Source: Robiginitomaculum sp. | GTDB taxonomy: Bacteria; Pseudomonadota; Alphaproteobacteria; Caulobacterales; Maricaulaceae | Direction: 5' to 3' | Assembly (NCBI GenBank): GCA_021776565.1 | Contig: JAJFFQ010000048.1 | Coordinates: 1-64,000, forward strand | Length of the DNA stretch: 64,000 nucleotides | Shown: one piece after another, positions 49,594 through 60,174 of the stretch | Position numbering within the stretch: position 1 is the first letter of the stretch | Layout: each line of letters starts with the position of its first letter | Translations under genes and position numbers: made by a program | The notes under the pieces: generated by a model | What the model saw: the letters and a program-made list of their open reading frames with translations, nothing else | Database searches by the model: none | What the model was told of the DNA's origin: nothing

Positions 49594-51014
49594 TTTTTAC
49601 CAGTCTGACATTTTTGCTCTTCTTCCTCGCCGTTTTTGGTGCCTATTGGCTAACGCGCAATAATCAGGCACGGCTCTACATCCTGTTGGCTGGCAGCGCA
49701 TTATTTTACGGCTGGTGGGACTGGCGGTTTTTGGGCCTGATCGCTCTGGTGATCCTGGTGTCCTGGGGCAGCGCATTGTGGATGTCCCGGCCAGCGGTCA
49801 GCAAAAATACACAAAATTTGGCTTTGGCTACCGGGGTCGGCGTATCGTTGATTGTGTTGGGCATTTTCAAATATACCGGGTTTTTTGCCGACAGCTTTGC
49901 CGAACTTTTGGGCAGATTGGGATTAAACGCCGATATGCCCACTTTACGCATTATACTGCCTGTCGGCATCAGCTTTTATGTATTTCAGGCTATATCCTAT
50001 ATGGCCGATGTGCGGCGCGGGGTTTTGGCGTTCGAGCCTCGCCTTGCTCGTGTGGCGCTTTACATTGCCTTTTTCCCGCAATTGGTAGCAGGGCCGATTG
50101 TGCGCGCCGCCAGTTTCTTCCCGCAAATGGATCGCACAAAACGTCTTGGCCGACGGGCGCTAATTGTTGGCCTTCGCGCGTTTGCCATCGGCTTTGTCTA
50201 CAAGGCGCTACTGGCCGATAACATCGCCCCTGTGGTCGATCAGGTTTATGGCAATATAGACGCCTATAATAATGCCGCTGTGGCCCTGGCTACCTTTGCT
50301 TTTGCGGCGCAGATTTATTTTGACTTTGCCGGATACTCGCTCATGGCCATTGGTGTGGCCCGTTTGTTTGGTTATCACATTCCGCGTAATTTCAATTTCC
50401 CCTATGCCAGCACTTCGATCACCGATTTTTGGCGGCGCTGGCATATGTCCCTTAGTTTCTGGTTGCGCGATTATCTATTTATTCCGCTGGGCGGCTCGCG
50501 AAATGGCCGCTTTGCCTATTATCGCAATCTGCTGGCCACCATGATTTTGGGCGGGTTGTGGCATGGCGCAGCCTGGACATTTGTTGCCTGGGGCTTGCTG
50601 CACGGGCTGGCGCTGGTGGTGCATAAACTTTGGGTTACACACGTAAAACCCGTGCTTGCTCCCATGATCGAACTGCCGCGCATGGCTAGCTGGCTGGCCG
50701 GGTTTATCGCCACCCAGGCTGTGGTGCTGGCGGGGTGGGCAATATTTCGCGCGGGCAGCACCTCCGATGCCCTCTCTGCACTGAGCGCACTTGGTGGGTT
50801 ACGAGACGGCGGCCCGCAAACATTAAGTCTTATGGCGTTACTGGTTATTGTTGTTCTGGCACTGGATCATGCGCTGGGGGTTCGGCGCTGGCGCCCGCAC
50901 TGGCGCGTGCTGGCACGCCCGGAAGTGTGGTGGGCCGGGGCCGGTGCAGCATTGGCGTTGGCCTTGAGCATTTATCCACTGACCGCTGCGCCCTTCGTGT
51001 ATTTTCAGTTCTGA
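49590..51014 (+). CDS. MBOAT family O-acyltransferase (AlgI-like)
   Basis: LPVGISFYVFQAISYMADVRRG, FDFAGYSLMAIGVARLFGY, FWRRWHMSLSFWLRDYLFIPLGG. Confidence 0.95.
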   Translation: MIFTSLTFLLFFLAVFGAYWLTRNNQARLYILLAGSALFYGWWDWRFLGLIALVILVSWGSALWMSRPAVSKNTQNLALATGVGVSLIVLGIFKYTGFFADSFAELLGRLGLNADMPTLRIILPVGISFYVFQAISYMADVRRGVLAFEPRLARVALYIAFFPQLVAGPIVRAASFFPQMDRTKRLGRRALIVGLRAFAIGFVYKALLADNIAPVVDQVYGNIDAYNNAAVALATFAFAAQIYFDFAGYSLMAIGVARLFGYHIPRNFNFPYASTSITDFWRRWHMSLSFWLRDYLFIPLGGSRNGRFAYYRNLLATMILGGLWHGAAWTFVAWGLLHGLALVVHKLWVTHVKPVLAPMIELPRMASWLAGFIATQAVVLAGWAIFRAGSTSDALSALSALGGLRDGGPQTLSLMALLVIVVLALDHALGVRRWRPHWRVLARPEVWWAGAGAALALALSIYPLTAAPFVYFQF

Positions 51015-51037
51015 TTGTGTGTGGGCATTTTTGAACC

Positions 51038-51964
51038 CTAGAGCATTATCTTTCCAAACTGTTTAAAACATTTCTCAGAGGCACCAAGCGCCCCTGGAAC
51101 CAATCCCGTTAACGAGATAAAGCCGTGCGGCATTGCTTTGAAGTGAAGGCTTTTCACAGCTGTTCCCGCCGCGATGAGCTTATCCGCATAGGCGCATCCT
51201 TCAGCCCTTAAGGGATCAAGGCCCGCCGTAACCATCAATGCCGGCGGCAAACCATGCAAGTCATTACAAAAAAGCGGGGAAAGACGGGGATCCGCAGGAT
51301 CGGCATCGGCGACATAAAGCTTGCGAATGGCGTTTAGTGCCTGATTACCCAGCAAATGCCCATCCGGAGATTTACGCTGTTTTGATTTGGTTTCCACCAA
51401 TTGCAACAATGGAAAAATCAACAATTGCCCGGCAAGAGCAATCCCTTCATCCCGGGCGAAATGGGTTAGCCAAGCGGCAAGTGTCCCCCCGGCACTGTCA
51501 CCGCCAACGGCCAATTGCCCTGGATCAATTCCCAGATCATTTGCGTTTCTGGCAACCCATTCAAGGGCGGTTTGTGCATCATCATGGGCCGCTGGAAACG
51601 GGTGCTCCGGTGCCAGGCGATAATCCACCGAAAGCACCCGCAAACGCGAATGTGCGGCCAGCCTCCTGCATGAGCTGTCATAACTGGCCACATCGCCAAC
51701 TATAAAACCGCCGCCATGAAAATATAAAAGCCCAGGCCCGGGAGCTACCCCCGCACCAAACGGTGTATAAAGGCAGGCCGGAATGCCTCCCGTTGCAGAG
51801 GGAATACGCACGGCCCTGGTATTGGCTATGGGCGGGGCGGGTTTTTGCCAGTTATCCTTGCCGCCAGCAATGGCGGCGCGGGCAAAGGCCACAGCGTGCG
51901 CCGGGGTGTCCGTAGAAAATCGCGTCACGGCTTTATCAAAAAGATCGCGAAAATACCTGTCCAT
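51038..51964 (-). CDS. Alpha/beta hydrolase (HSL/lipase family)
   Basis: LLYFHGGGFIVGD and VGGDSAGGTLAAWL. Confidence 0.95.
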   Translation of the reverse strand: MDRYFRDLFDKAVTRFSTDTPAHAVAFARAAIAGGKDNWQKPAPPIANTRAVRIPSATGGIPACLYTPFGAGVAPGPGLLYFHGGGFIVGDVASYDSSCRRLAAHSRLRVLSVDYRLAPEHPFPAAHDDAQTALEWVARNANDLGIDPGQLAVGGDSAGGTLAAWLTHFARDEGIALAGQLLIFPLLQLVETKSKQRKSPDGHLLGNQALNAIRKLYVADADPADPRLSPLFCNDLHGLPPALMVTAGLDPLRAEGCAYADKLIAAGTAVKSLHFKAMPHGFISLTGLVPGALGASEKCFKQFGKIML

Positions 51965-51996
51965 ATCTTTTCAGTTAGTGGCCTTGTTGTCTCTGG

Positions 51997-52209
51997 TCAA
52001 TGCAAAGAAAGACTCTGATCGCGACTAATGCGTCCATCCAGGGCATCTTCGATAACAGAGCGCAATGCCAACCACGCATTTGTGCGTGGCTCGTCCCCAA
52101 GGGCGCGCATTTCATCAACAGCCTGCCCAGCCAAAACGGCTGCTTCGTCGCCATGCTGGTCAACCATAGTGAAAGCCATAAAACGCAAATCATTTGGAGT
52201 AATGGACAT
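51997..52209 (-). CDS. Small hypothetical protein (70 aa)
   Basis: MSITPNDLRFMAFTMVDQHGDEAAVLAGQAVDEMRALGDEPRTNAWLALRSVIEDALDG; start with RBS-like sequence at 52209. Confidence 0.55.
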   Translation of the reverse strand: MSITPNDLRFMAFTMVDQHGDEAAVLAGQAVDEMRALGDEPRTNAWLALRSVIEDALDGRISRDQSLSLH

Positions 52210-52294
52210 AAAATGCTCCTTATACCTCAGAGTAAGCAAAAGCCGCGCCAGATCAAAACGTCGCAACCAAAGGGTTTGCGCACACGAAGTTTAG

Positions 52295-54106
52295 CTATAG
52301 GCGGGTTTTGCCGGTAAGGATTTGCCCATGGATCGTTTTGGTCATGAGGGTGTAGGTTTTGGCATTGCGGTCGAGCACATAAAGCGGGTCTTTTGTTTTT
52401 TGTGGATCAAAGCCTTGTTTCACAAGATCTATTTTTTTGAATTTGAATGTTCCGGTGGTTTCGGCGGCACGTTGTTCGCGCAAAAATATCGGCATAGCAT
52501 ATTGAGGTAACTGGTCTGTCAGATGCAAATAAAGCCTATGATGGTCAATATCTCCACTGCGAACATAGGCCGCCATGCCAGCCCGGCCATCATAACCTGG
52601 CACTTCAACCCCATAGACATTGCTCTGGCTGACACCGGAAAATGATGAAAACGCCGAAGCAACTTCGCCAGTTGAAACATTTTCTGCCATCCAGCGAAAT
52701 GTGTCCCCCAGCCGATCAACAAAATAATAATAACCATGACGGTCAACACGCATCAGATCGCCGGTACGAAAATACAGATCGCCTTTCTCAAACACATCAC
52801 GCAGTAATTTTTTTTCGGTTTCGCTTTTTGAGCCATAGCCATCAAAGCGATAGCGGGCATCATCTGGATCAATTGATCCCAACGCCTCACCAGGTTCATC
52901 CAATCCCACTGCCAGACAAAACCCATCTGAGCCGCGCACCGGTTTTTGTGTATCAAGGTCAATTTTTACCAGTTTTATATTAAAATTTTTGCGCGCATAC
53001 CACGGCACCCGCCCTATAGCCCCAATTTGCCCGTCAGCATTCAAAAGACCTACATTACCCTCGGTTGCGCCATAAAATTCGGCAATTTTGTAGATCTGAA
53101 AACGATCCCGGAACCGCACCCAGACATCCGGTCGCAATCCATTGCCAATCATGGCCCGGATGGTGTGCTGATGCTCGGCAAGTGTGTCTTCAGTATTAAC
53201 CAAAAACCGGCACAACTCGCCGACATACATAAATAATGTGGCCCCGGTATTTACCGCCTCATCCCAAAACTTTGATGCCGAAAACTCGCGTTGCACAATA
53301 ACCGCACCGCCGGTTAACAGTGATGTGCCAACACCGCAAATACCGCCCGTTGCATGGTATAACGGCAACACCATCAGCATCCGGTCTTTTGGGCCAGCAT
53401 TAACGGCACCTGAAAACGTGTTCATATAGCGTTGTGCACGGGCATGGGTGACCAGTGCCGCCTTGGGAAGCCCGGTGGTGCCAGAGGTGAACATTTTCAA
53501 CACCACATCCTTTGACTTCAAATGAGCACGAATACCCGGATCAGGCCTGTCGGACGAGACATGCTCCAGTGCTGCATCAAGCCCTTGCGTGCCTTTGGGT
53601 GTTGTTTCCAGACACCAGACCGGCAGAGACTTGCCCTTTTTGTCATTCACTTCGCAACATTCGCGGGCCAGTTCAGGCTCCAGAATTATGGCTTTGGCAT
53701 CAGCAACCTGGATGCAATGAGCCAGACTTTTACCAACCAGCAGCGTGTTCAAAAGCGCCCCAACAACCCCGACCTTGGAAAGGCCATACCAGATCGCCAC
53801 AAATTCAAGACGATTATTACTGAAAAACGCTATGGTGTCGCCAGGCCGGTAACCCTCACTCAGCGCCCAGTTGGCTACACGATTTGCATAGGCATCAAAC
53901 TGCGCATACGTCCAGCTTTTACCTTGTGATACAAAGGCCGTATTACCCGCAAACCTGTCAACAGCCTGCTCAATTTCATCGGTGAGTAACAAATGTGATG
54001 CCGGGTTAATATGTGCCAATTGTTTTAGCGTTGCGCGCATCGCCGTAATAAACCGGTATTCGCGCCGTATCGCGGCAAAAAGACTCATAATCACCCTCTC
54101 CTGCAT
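52295..54106 (-). CDS. Long/very-long-chain acyl-CoA synthetase (FATP type)
   Basis: MFTSGTTGLPKAALVTHAR, YRTGDLMRVDRHGYYYFVDRLGDTFRW. Confidence 0.95.
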   Translation of the reverse strand: MQERVIMSLFAAIRREYRFITAMRATLKQLAHINPASHLLLTDEIEQAVDRFAGNTAFVSQGKSWTYAQFDAYANRVANWALSEGYRPGDTIAFFSNNRLEFVAIWYGLSKVGVVGALLNTLLVGKSLAHCIQVADAKAIILEPELARECCEVNDKKGKSLPVWCLETTPKGTQGLDAALEHVSSDRPDPGIRAHLKSKDVVLKMFTSGTTGLPKAALVTHARAQRYMNTFSGAVNAGPKDRMLMVLPLYHATGGICGVGTSLLTGGAVIVQREFSASKFWDEAVNTGATLFMYVGELCRFLVNTEDTLAEHQHTIRAMIGNGLRPDVWVRFRDRFQIYKIAEFYGATEGNVGLLNADGQIGAIGRVPWYARKNFNIKLVKIDLDTQKPVRGSDGFCLAVGLDEPGEALGSIDPDDARYRFDGYGSKSETEKKLLRDVFEKGDLYFRTGDLMRVDRHGYYYFVDRLGDTFRWMAENVSTGEVASAFSSFSGVSQSNVYGVEVPGYDGRAGMAAYVRSGDIDHHRLYLHLTDQLPQYAMPIFLREQRAAETTGTFKFKKIDLVKQGFDPQKTKDPLYVLDRNAKTYTLMTKTIHGQILTGKTRL

Positions 54107-54182
54107 TGCCCGCGAGATTAGTGACTAAGGCCCATGGGTCAATCAAACTTCGTGTGAGTATGTCCTTATATTCACAAAAAAA

Positions 54183-54202
54183 CCTCCCGCAAATGCGGGA
54201 GG
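54183..54202. repeat. Terminator-like hairpin CCTCCCGC-AAAT-GCGGGAGG flanked by A runs
   Basis: Perfect 8-bp arms, inside the divergent intergenic region. Confidence 0.7.
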
Positions 54203-54355
54203 CAAAAATTTGTGTCACTGGCAAACACAATGCCGGGAGAGGCATTATATTCATCCATGTCATCGCAATCTTCATGCCAACCATAATGGTACATAGGACA
54301 TATGCACTATCAGTGAGCCGTATCGCGTACCTGCAATTTGTGGAATAGTTGTGTG

Positions 54356-56140
54356 ATGACCGCAGAAGCACAAATAACAGACCTTGCAGAAGGTGATGCT
54401 GAACGGCTACGCACCCGGGCAACACAAATGCTTGTTGGCGTTGGTATTTTTCCCGCAGTCATGCACATTGCTGTGGTCAATTTGCTGGCGGTAGTTCTGT
54501 GGCCGGCAACCAATCACATCACCACAGGTATCTGGGCGGCAGGCTTAAGTACTTGTGTCTTGTTTCAGGTTACATTGATATGGCGCAATGGTGGACGCAC
54601 GCTTGCGATAAAGGAAGCCCAAACATTACAAAAGAGATTTGATGGTGCCGCTCTATGCGTCGGTTTTTTTTGGGGCATGGCGGGTGTGGCCCTGTTTCCG
54701 GAACATGAGCCTGGCCGCGTGCTTTTTCTGGTGTTTGTGATGGGCGGAATGTCAATGGGTGCGGTCAGTACACAGCATGTCAGCCTGCGCACATGCCTAT
54801 TTTCCATCGTTCCAGGTATGGCCCCGCTGGGTGTGCGTTATATGTTTTCTGATCTGCCATTTAATATCGCATCGGGCATTTTATTACTGGTCTACGCGGC
54901 TGTACTGGTCAACATGGCGGTACGACTGCACCGCTTTGCACACCGGGCTTTTGCCTTGCAACTGGAACAGGAGCGCCTGCTTGATCGGCTGTCTACGCAA
55001 GCCATTGCCCTTAACGAAGCCCGCAGCGATGCCGAACAGGCCAACGCCGCCAAATCTCGCTTTCTTGCCCAGGCCAGTCATGATTTACGCCAACCCCTGC
55101 ACGCCATAAGCCTGTTTGTTGAATCATTACCCGAAGCCCGGGATAGTTCTGAACACGAAAACATAATGAACCGCGTGCGCCAGTCACTTGATGTACTGAC
55201 CAAACTGTTCGACTCTTTGCTGGACGTGACGATGCTGGATACTGGCGGCATAGAGGTGCGCCGATCAGTGTTCCTGCCCCGTGATGTCATTGACGAGGTC
55301 AGGCGGGATTTCAGCCTTGTTGCAGAGGCCAGCAATGTTGAAATATGCGTAGTTTACTCTGATTTGGCAGTAAAAAGTGACCCGGTTTTATTGCGTCGCA
55401 TGTTGCAAAACCTGGTTTCAAACGCGATTCGACACACCGAAGGCGGCCGCGTGCTGGTCGGGTGCCGCCGCCAGGCTGGTAAACTGTCCATTGAGGTAAC
55501 CGACACTGGCCCTGGTATTGATGCCAGGGATCAGGAGCGTATTTTTGCTGAATTTACACGGCTCGATTCAGCGCGCATGGGCCTGACAGCGCAACCAGGG
55601 TTGGGACTTGGTCTTTCTATCGTCAAACGCATTGCAGAAGAACTGGGCCTACATGTCAAAATCACTTCCAGGCTTGGTCATGGATCAACGTTCAGAATTG
55701 GCGGACTTGATATTGCTGATAGCAAAGGTCTGGATAAAGTCATTGCTTCGCCTTTGGCACAAGGCGTTGTCAATGATGCTTGCGTTTTTGTACTTGATGA
55801 TGACCCCGAAACTCTGACAGCAACGCAAATGTTGCTGGAGCGTTGGGGATGCCGTGTGCAAGTCTCTCAGGACTGGCACGACCTGATCGATGCCTCCATG
55901 GATGTTCTCATTTGTGATTTTGAGATCAGTCCTGAAAAGACCGGTCTTGATGTCATAAAAGACATGGTGGCAAGGCCATCAGGTGCGCCACCAACCATTA
56001 TGATCTCTGGCAACACATCCGCCGAACTTCGCCGCGAAACAGCGGCCAGATCCATTCCCCTTTTGCATAAACCCATCCGCCCGGCGCAACTCAGATCTGC
56101 ACTTCTAAATGCACTGGCCGCCTCAGGTAAATCCACGTGA
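54356..56140 (+). CDS. Hybrid sensor histidine kinase with C-terminal receiver
   Basis: H-box [21 protein letters not shown], ATPase [23 protein letters not shown]-like motifs, receiver [11 protein letters not shown]. Confidence 0.94.
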   Translation: MTAEAQITDLAEGDAERLRTRATQMLVGVGIFPAVMHIAVVNLLAVVLWPATNHITTGIWAAGLSTCVLFQVTLIWRNGGRTLAIKEAQTLQKRFDGAALCVGFFWGMAGVALFPEHEPGRVLFLVFVMGGMSMGAVSTQHVSLRTCLFSIVPGMAPLGVRYMFSDLPFNIASGILLLVYAAVLVNMAVRLHRFAHRAFALQLEQERLLDRLSTQAIALNEARSDAEQANAAKSRFLAQASHDLRQPLHAISLFVESLPEARDSSEHENIMNRVRQSLDVLTKLFDSLLDVTMLDTGGIEVRRSVFLPRDVIDEVRRDFSLVAEASNVEICVVYSDLAVKSDPVLLRRMLQNLVSNAIRHTEGGRVLVGCRRQAGKLSIEVTDTGPGIDARDQERIFAEFTRLDSARMGLTAQPGLGLGLSIVKRIAEELGLHVKITSRLGHGSTFRIGGLDIADSKGLDKVIASPLAQGVVNDACVFVLDDDPETLTATQMLLERWGCRVQVSQDWHDLIDASMDVLICDFEISPEKTGLDVIKDMVARPSGAPPTIMISGNTSAELRRETAARSIPLLHKPIRPAQLRSALLNALAASGKST

Positions 56141-56737
56141 GGCGGCAAAAGAGGCGGCCGCAGAACGACTTGACAGATCAAGGCTGCGCAACAATGCCGA
56201 AACATGGATACGAACCGTATAGGGCGAAATATCCAGTTCACGGGCAATTTCCTTGTTTGATAACCCTCTGGCGATAAAGCGAAGCACATCCAGTTGTCGC
56301 GGCGTCAGGACTGACAAGTCATTGCCGCCCGTTGCCGCTTGCGCTGGGCCAGAGGCCCGCACAACCAGTGTTTCGCCATCCATCACAGATAGAAATGCCG
56401 CGCAAATATCCTCTGGCCGAGCGGTTTTCGAGACAAACGCATTGGCCCCGGCGGCCATAACACTATCGATCAGGGCGTTGTCATGGGTCATGGATACGGC
56501 AATGATCGGGGTTAACGGCAGTTTCCGCCGTAGTGCAGAAAAGTGCTTTATGGCGTCAAATCCGGGAAACAACAGATCCAGAACAACCAGATCAGGCGAG
56601 CCTTGTTTTTCAATTGCGCGCTCCATCCCTGCACGATCACCCGCTTCATTGATTGTAGAATTGGCAAACAGATTGCGCATCATAATGGCCATACCGCTAC
56701 GAAATACCGGGTGGTCATCGACAAGGAGAATTTTCAT
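56123..56737 (-). CDS. LuxR-family response regulator
   Basis: [62 protein letters not shown]. Confidence 0.95.
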   Translation of the reverse strand: MKILLVDDHPVFRSGMAIMMRNLFANSTINEAGDRAGMERAIEKQGSPDLVVLDLLFPGFDAIKHFSALRRKLPLTPIIAVSMTHDNALIDSVMAAGANAFVSKTARPEDICAAFLSVMDGETLVVRASGPAQAATGGNDLSVLTPRQLDVLRFIARGLSNKEIARELDISPYTVRIHVSALLRSLDLSSRSAAASFAASRGFT

Positions 56738-56868
56738 AACTCGTCCTCCTGAAATCCAGCTGGGGCAGTCATAACCATACCCTAGTGCAAAACACGCCTA
56801 TCCATCAATTAGAACGAATGTGCTAAGACGCAATATGAACGATTCTACCACCTGAACCCGGATGCCGA

Positions 56869-57324
56869 ATGACCTCAATTTACATTGATGCCGATGCCTG
56901 CCCGGTCAAGGACGAGGTTTTGCGCGTCGCTAACCGGCACAAGGTACAAGTCTATATCGTCTCCAACGGCGGGTTGCGCCCCAATCATCATCCCCTGGTG
57001 GACAACATCATTGTACCGCATGGCCCGGACGTCGCCGATGACTGGATTGCGCAGCGGGCCAGCAAAGGCGATTGTGTTATCACCGGCGATATTCCTCTGG
57101 CCAGCCGATGTATCGCCGCCGGGGCGCAGGTTTTACAACATAATGGCGAGATATTTACCCCTGAAAATATTGGTCACATATTGGCCACCCGCGACCTCAT
57201 GACCGATTTACGTGCCGCCAACCCACTGATGCAGGGCGGTGGTAAATCCTTTACCAAAGCCGATCGTTCGCGCTTTCTTGATGCGCTGGAGCGTGAAATG
57301 CGCCTGGTTCTTAAAGCCAAATAG
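56869..57324 (+). CDS. YaiI/YqxD (DUF188) family protein
   Basis: IYIDADACPVKDEVLRVA and IVPHGPDVADDWIAQRASKGDCVITGDIPLA. Confidence 0.95.
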   Translation: MTSIYIDADACPVKDEVLRVANRHKVQVYIVSNGGLRPNHHPLVDNIIVPHGPDVADDWIAQRASKGDCVITGDIPLASRCIAAGAQVLQHNGEIFTPENIGHILATRDLMTDLRAANPLMQGGGKSFTKADRSRFLDALEREMRLVLKAK

Positions 57325-57370
57325 AACGATTATACTGGTATATGAACGGGTGGGGATAAGTATTTTTCAC

Positions 57371-57496
57371 GTGCTCATATAGCGAAGCGATAGCACCCAA
57401 TAGCACAAGAATCACGTGCTCATCTAGCGAGGTTTACCGTCGCGATAGCACACTGGATACTCGCTCATCTAGCGAGGTTTACCGTCGCGATAGCAC
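57371..57496. repeat. Three hairpin repeat units (GTGCTCATCTAGCGAGGTTTACCGTCGCGATAGCAC)
   Basis: 57371-57396 (short, loop missing), 57416-57451 and 57462-57496; last two nearly identical. Confidence 0.88.
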
Positions 57497-57654
57497 TAGT
57501 AAATAAGGGTCATTTGAGTATCATTTATGGGTCAAAAGTTGCACCATATGGGTCAGTTAAGGGACACCTGAAGGGTGCCCAAGGGTCAGGTGGTGACCCT
57601 TAAGCGACCCTTGTGTACCTGAGCGGGGATAAGCTGTTGGCTATCCGCTCCACT

Positions 57655-57724
57655 CGTCATTGCGGCGCAGGCCGCAATCTATAGTGATGCTTCAAGGTGG
57701 GTTGCGGCCTGCGCCGCAATGACG
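57655..57724. repeat. Perfect 23-bp inverted repeat CGTCATTGCGGCGCAGGCCGCAA / TTGCGGCCTGCGCCGCAATGACG
   Basis: Arms 57655-57677 and 57702-57724. Confidence 0.9.
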
Positions 57725-57918
57725 CTGTTTTGGAAATTATATTTTGTCTAAAACACCCCGAACTTGTCCAACCGGGGACGCTGATCGGGTATGATGATGG
57801 CAAGTCAGAGACAGTCACCCTTCGACAGGCTCAAGCTGAGGTGAAAGGTCTCTGTAACACCAACCAAATGGTTCGGTGCGAAGGCCAGTTTCCAGTTTCG
57901 CCATAAAGGAGAATATAA

Positions 57919-58377
57919 AATGAGAATTACCCGGATCATGCACAGCCCAAGACCAACACGGTCAGCAAGGCCACTATTTTTACGGTAAAGCCCCTGAATG
58001 GCCGCTTGACCAGCAGCTTTGGTGAGCGTCGTGATCCGTTTACCCAAAAAATCCGCTTTCACAGAGGTGTTGATATTGGCGCACGTTCCGGTGCCGCCAT
58101 TGTCTCACCCGCGCCCGGGCGGGTCTTGCGTATTGCCATGAACACAAGAGGCTATGGCAATCTTCTTGAGATCGACCATGGTAATGGTTTCATCACCCGC
58201 TATGGACAATTATTGAGCATAGATGTGATGCCAGAACAGAGCATTACCGCCGGTCAACACATCGCCAAAGTTGGCTCAACGGGCCGGTCAACTGCGCCGC
58301 ATTTACACCTTGAACTTATCAAGGATGGCGAGCAGATTGATCCAGCCAGCGTTATTGATCTGGCAGTGCCAAGTTGA
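57919..58377 (+). pseudogene. 5'-truncated M23 family peptidase (LytM domain)
   Basis: SSFGERRDPFTQKIRFHRGVDIGA...HLHLEL is a full LytM core. The frame extends upstream to a TAA (about 57916) with no ATG/GTG and no signal peptide; only a TTG at 58006. Confidence 0.65.
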
Positions 58378-60103
58378 GCGGGTCAAACACCGGCATTTGC
58401 GGTACCCATAAACTGGCCCATTGGTTATCTGTCGACATAGTGCTCCCTAGCAGTTTTTTAGCCTGTTCATGATCGTCTGAAAGCATCAATAGTACCGCCA
58501 TTAACACCGGGTTCTCACGTTGTCCCTCTGCACTTTGCAAAGCAGCCAGCACGCGGCCATAAGCCTGCATATGTTGTCCGGCCCGGACCAGTGCTCGTGC
58601 ATTTTCAGGGGCAGAAAGAGGGTAGTTCATTCGCTCTGAACGACGTATCCAGGCATCAATTGCGGCGGCGTGATCGCCTTTTGCCGTAAAAATCAAGGCC
58701 AGATAAAGCTCCACCGGCAAGCCAAAACCCTCTGCGGTTCTGGCCGCTTCAAGGGCATCATCATAACGGCGCGCCAGATACATCACCCAGGCCTTGTCCC
58801 AACTTAACGATGATGACAGGGGATCGAGTTTTTCAGCGTTCAGGATGGCCGTAACGGCCTCATCATGCGTGCCATTGGCACCCAGAACCGTGGCATAACT
58901 TAGCCAGGCCTGTGCATTGCCGGGGGTCTTTTCGACAACAGAGTTTAACAGGCCCGCGGCCCGGCGGACATCACCTTCGCCATATAATGCCAAATGTGCC
59001 TCTGCAATATCGGCTTCAACGTTTTCAGGGTCACTTTGCCGTGCTCTGGCAAGGTGTATTTTGGTCTGCGCCAAAGCAGGGATATTCAAGTTGGGTGAAA
59101 AAAGAGCAGGATTATGCGCGTACATATCAGCCAGCAAGGCATGAGGTCGTGCATAATCAGGATCGGCCTTGATCGCTTGTAACAAAATGGATTGTGCTTG
59201 CAACGCAGTATCCGCCACCCCCAAACCCCACAAGTGCCGGGCGCGCCAGTACATTTGTTCGCCCTGGGTGTGGGCGCCTGTCCCTGCATCGCTCATGGTC
59301 TCACCAAGCTCTACATAAAGTTGGTCAATCGCCTTGCGCTGCACCTCTAAAAAATACCTTGATGACACTTGTGCGGTGGCCGACCATACCATTTCATTGG
59401 TCTTTGGGTTGGTCAATTGTATTGCCAATTGCTGATCGCGTTCACTGGCAACAAGTGTTGATGTCAACACCCATGCCGCACCGCCAAATGGATATTCGGC
59501 GAACTCGACCGGCGGCACAGCACGCCATCTGATGATTTGATAGTTTTTCAGGCTGGATAAAAGGTCAAGCGTCACTGCAGCCAAGGCACTGGCCAGCGCA
59601 TCATGATCCTGATCGGTTGTGGCATTCACCGTATCAACAACGATAAATCGCATGGTTTCTGGCACAGCTTGTTTGCGTGCCATAACAAAACCCATTGCCA
59701 GGGCTATGAAAATAACCAGGCCAATTATCGCAAACAGGATACGTCTGCCCGGTGCGCTGGTGCCAGACCCGGGCGCGGCACCTTGCGATCCGCCGGGTTC
59801 AGCATGATTGCAAATCAGTCGGTAGCCGCGTTTGGGAATGGTTTCAATATATCTGGGTTTGCGGACGCTGTCTCCCAGTGCGCGGCGCAAGCTTGATATA
59901 ACCACAGCCACCGATTGATCGCTTATGGCATCACGCTGCCAAACCGTTTCGATCAGCTCTTCTTTTGATACAACGTCACTGCCCCGGCTATGCAATAGCG
60001 CCAGTACATCCATCGCCCGCGCTTCTACGCGGCGTACATCACCATTACGCATCAGCTGATTTGCCGATGGGTCAGCCGTCCAGTCGCCGATCCTGAATTT
60101 CAT
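58352..60103 (-). CDS. CadC-like transmembrane transcriptional regulator (winged helix, TM, TPR)
   Basis: RIGDWTADPSANQLMRNGDVRRVEARAMDVLALL...RRALGDSVRKPRYIETIPKRGYRL, then TM and TPR-rich C-terminus. Confidence 0.93.
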   Translation of the reverse strand: MKFRIGDWTADPSANQLMRNGDVRRVEARAMDVLALLHSRGSDVVSKEELIETVWQRDAISDQSVAVVISSLRRALGDSVRKPRYIETIPKRGYRLICNHAEPGGSQGAAPGSGTSAPGRRILFAIIGLVIFIALAMGFVMARKQAVPETMRFIVVDTVNATTDQDHDALASALAAVTLDLLSSLKNYQIIRWRAVPPVEFAEYPFGGAAWVLTSTLVASERDQQLAIQLTNPKTNEMVWSATAQVSSRYFLEVQRKAIDQLYVELGETMSDAGTGAHTQGEQMYWRARHLWGLGVADTALQAQSILLQAIKADPDYARPHALLADMYAHNPALFSPNLNIPALAQTKIHLARARQSDPENVEADIAEAHLALYGEGDVRRAAGLLNSVVEKTPGNAQAWLSYATVLGANGTHDEAVTAILNAEKLDPLSSSLSWDKAWVMYLARRYDDALEAARTAEGFGLPVELYLALIFTAKGDHAAAIDAWIRRSERMNYPLSAPENARALVRAGQHMQAYGRVLAALQSAEGQRENPVLMAVLLMLSDDHEQAKKLLGSTMSTDNQWASLWVPQMPVFDPLNLALPDQ

Positions 60104-60174
60104 ACAACCTGCCTTGTGAGACTGATGAATGTCAGCATTAGCACATTAGCGGTTTTTTTCATGAAAATATATTT

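Noticed and set aside
57371-57496. Possible CRISPR array
   Set aside because: Only three imperfect units, internal symmetry spans the whole unit, spacers are about 10-20 bp, and no cas genes are present.
57697-57906. 69-aa ORF after the 23-bp inverted repeat
   Set aside because: Begins inside the repeat and contains the dispersed TTCGACAGGCTCA motif; no protein evidence.
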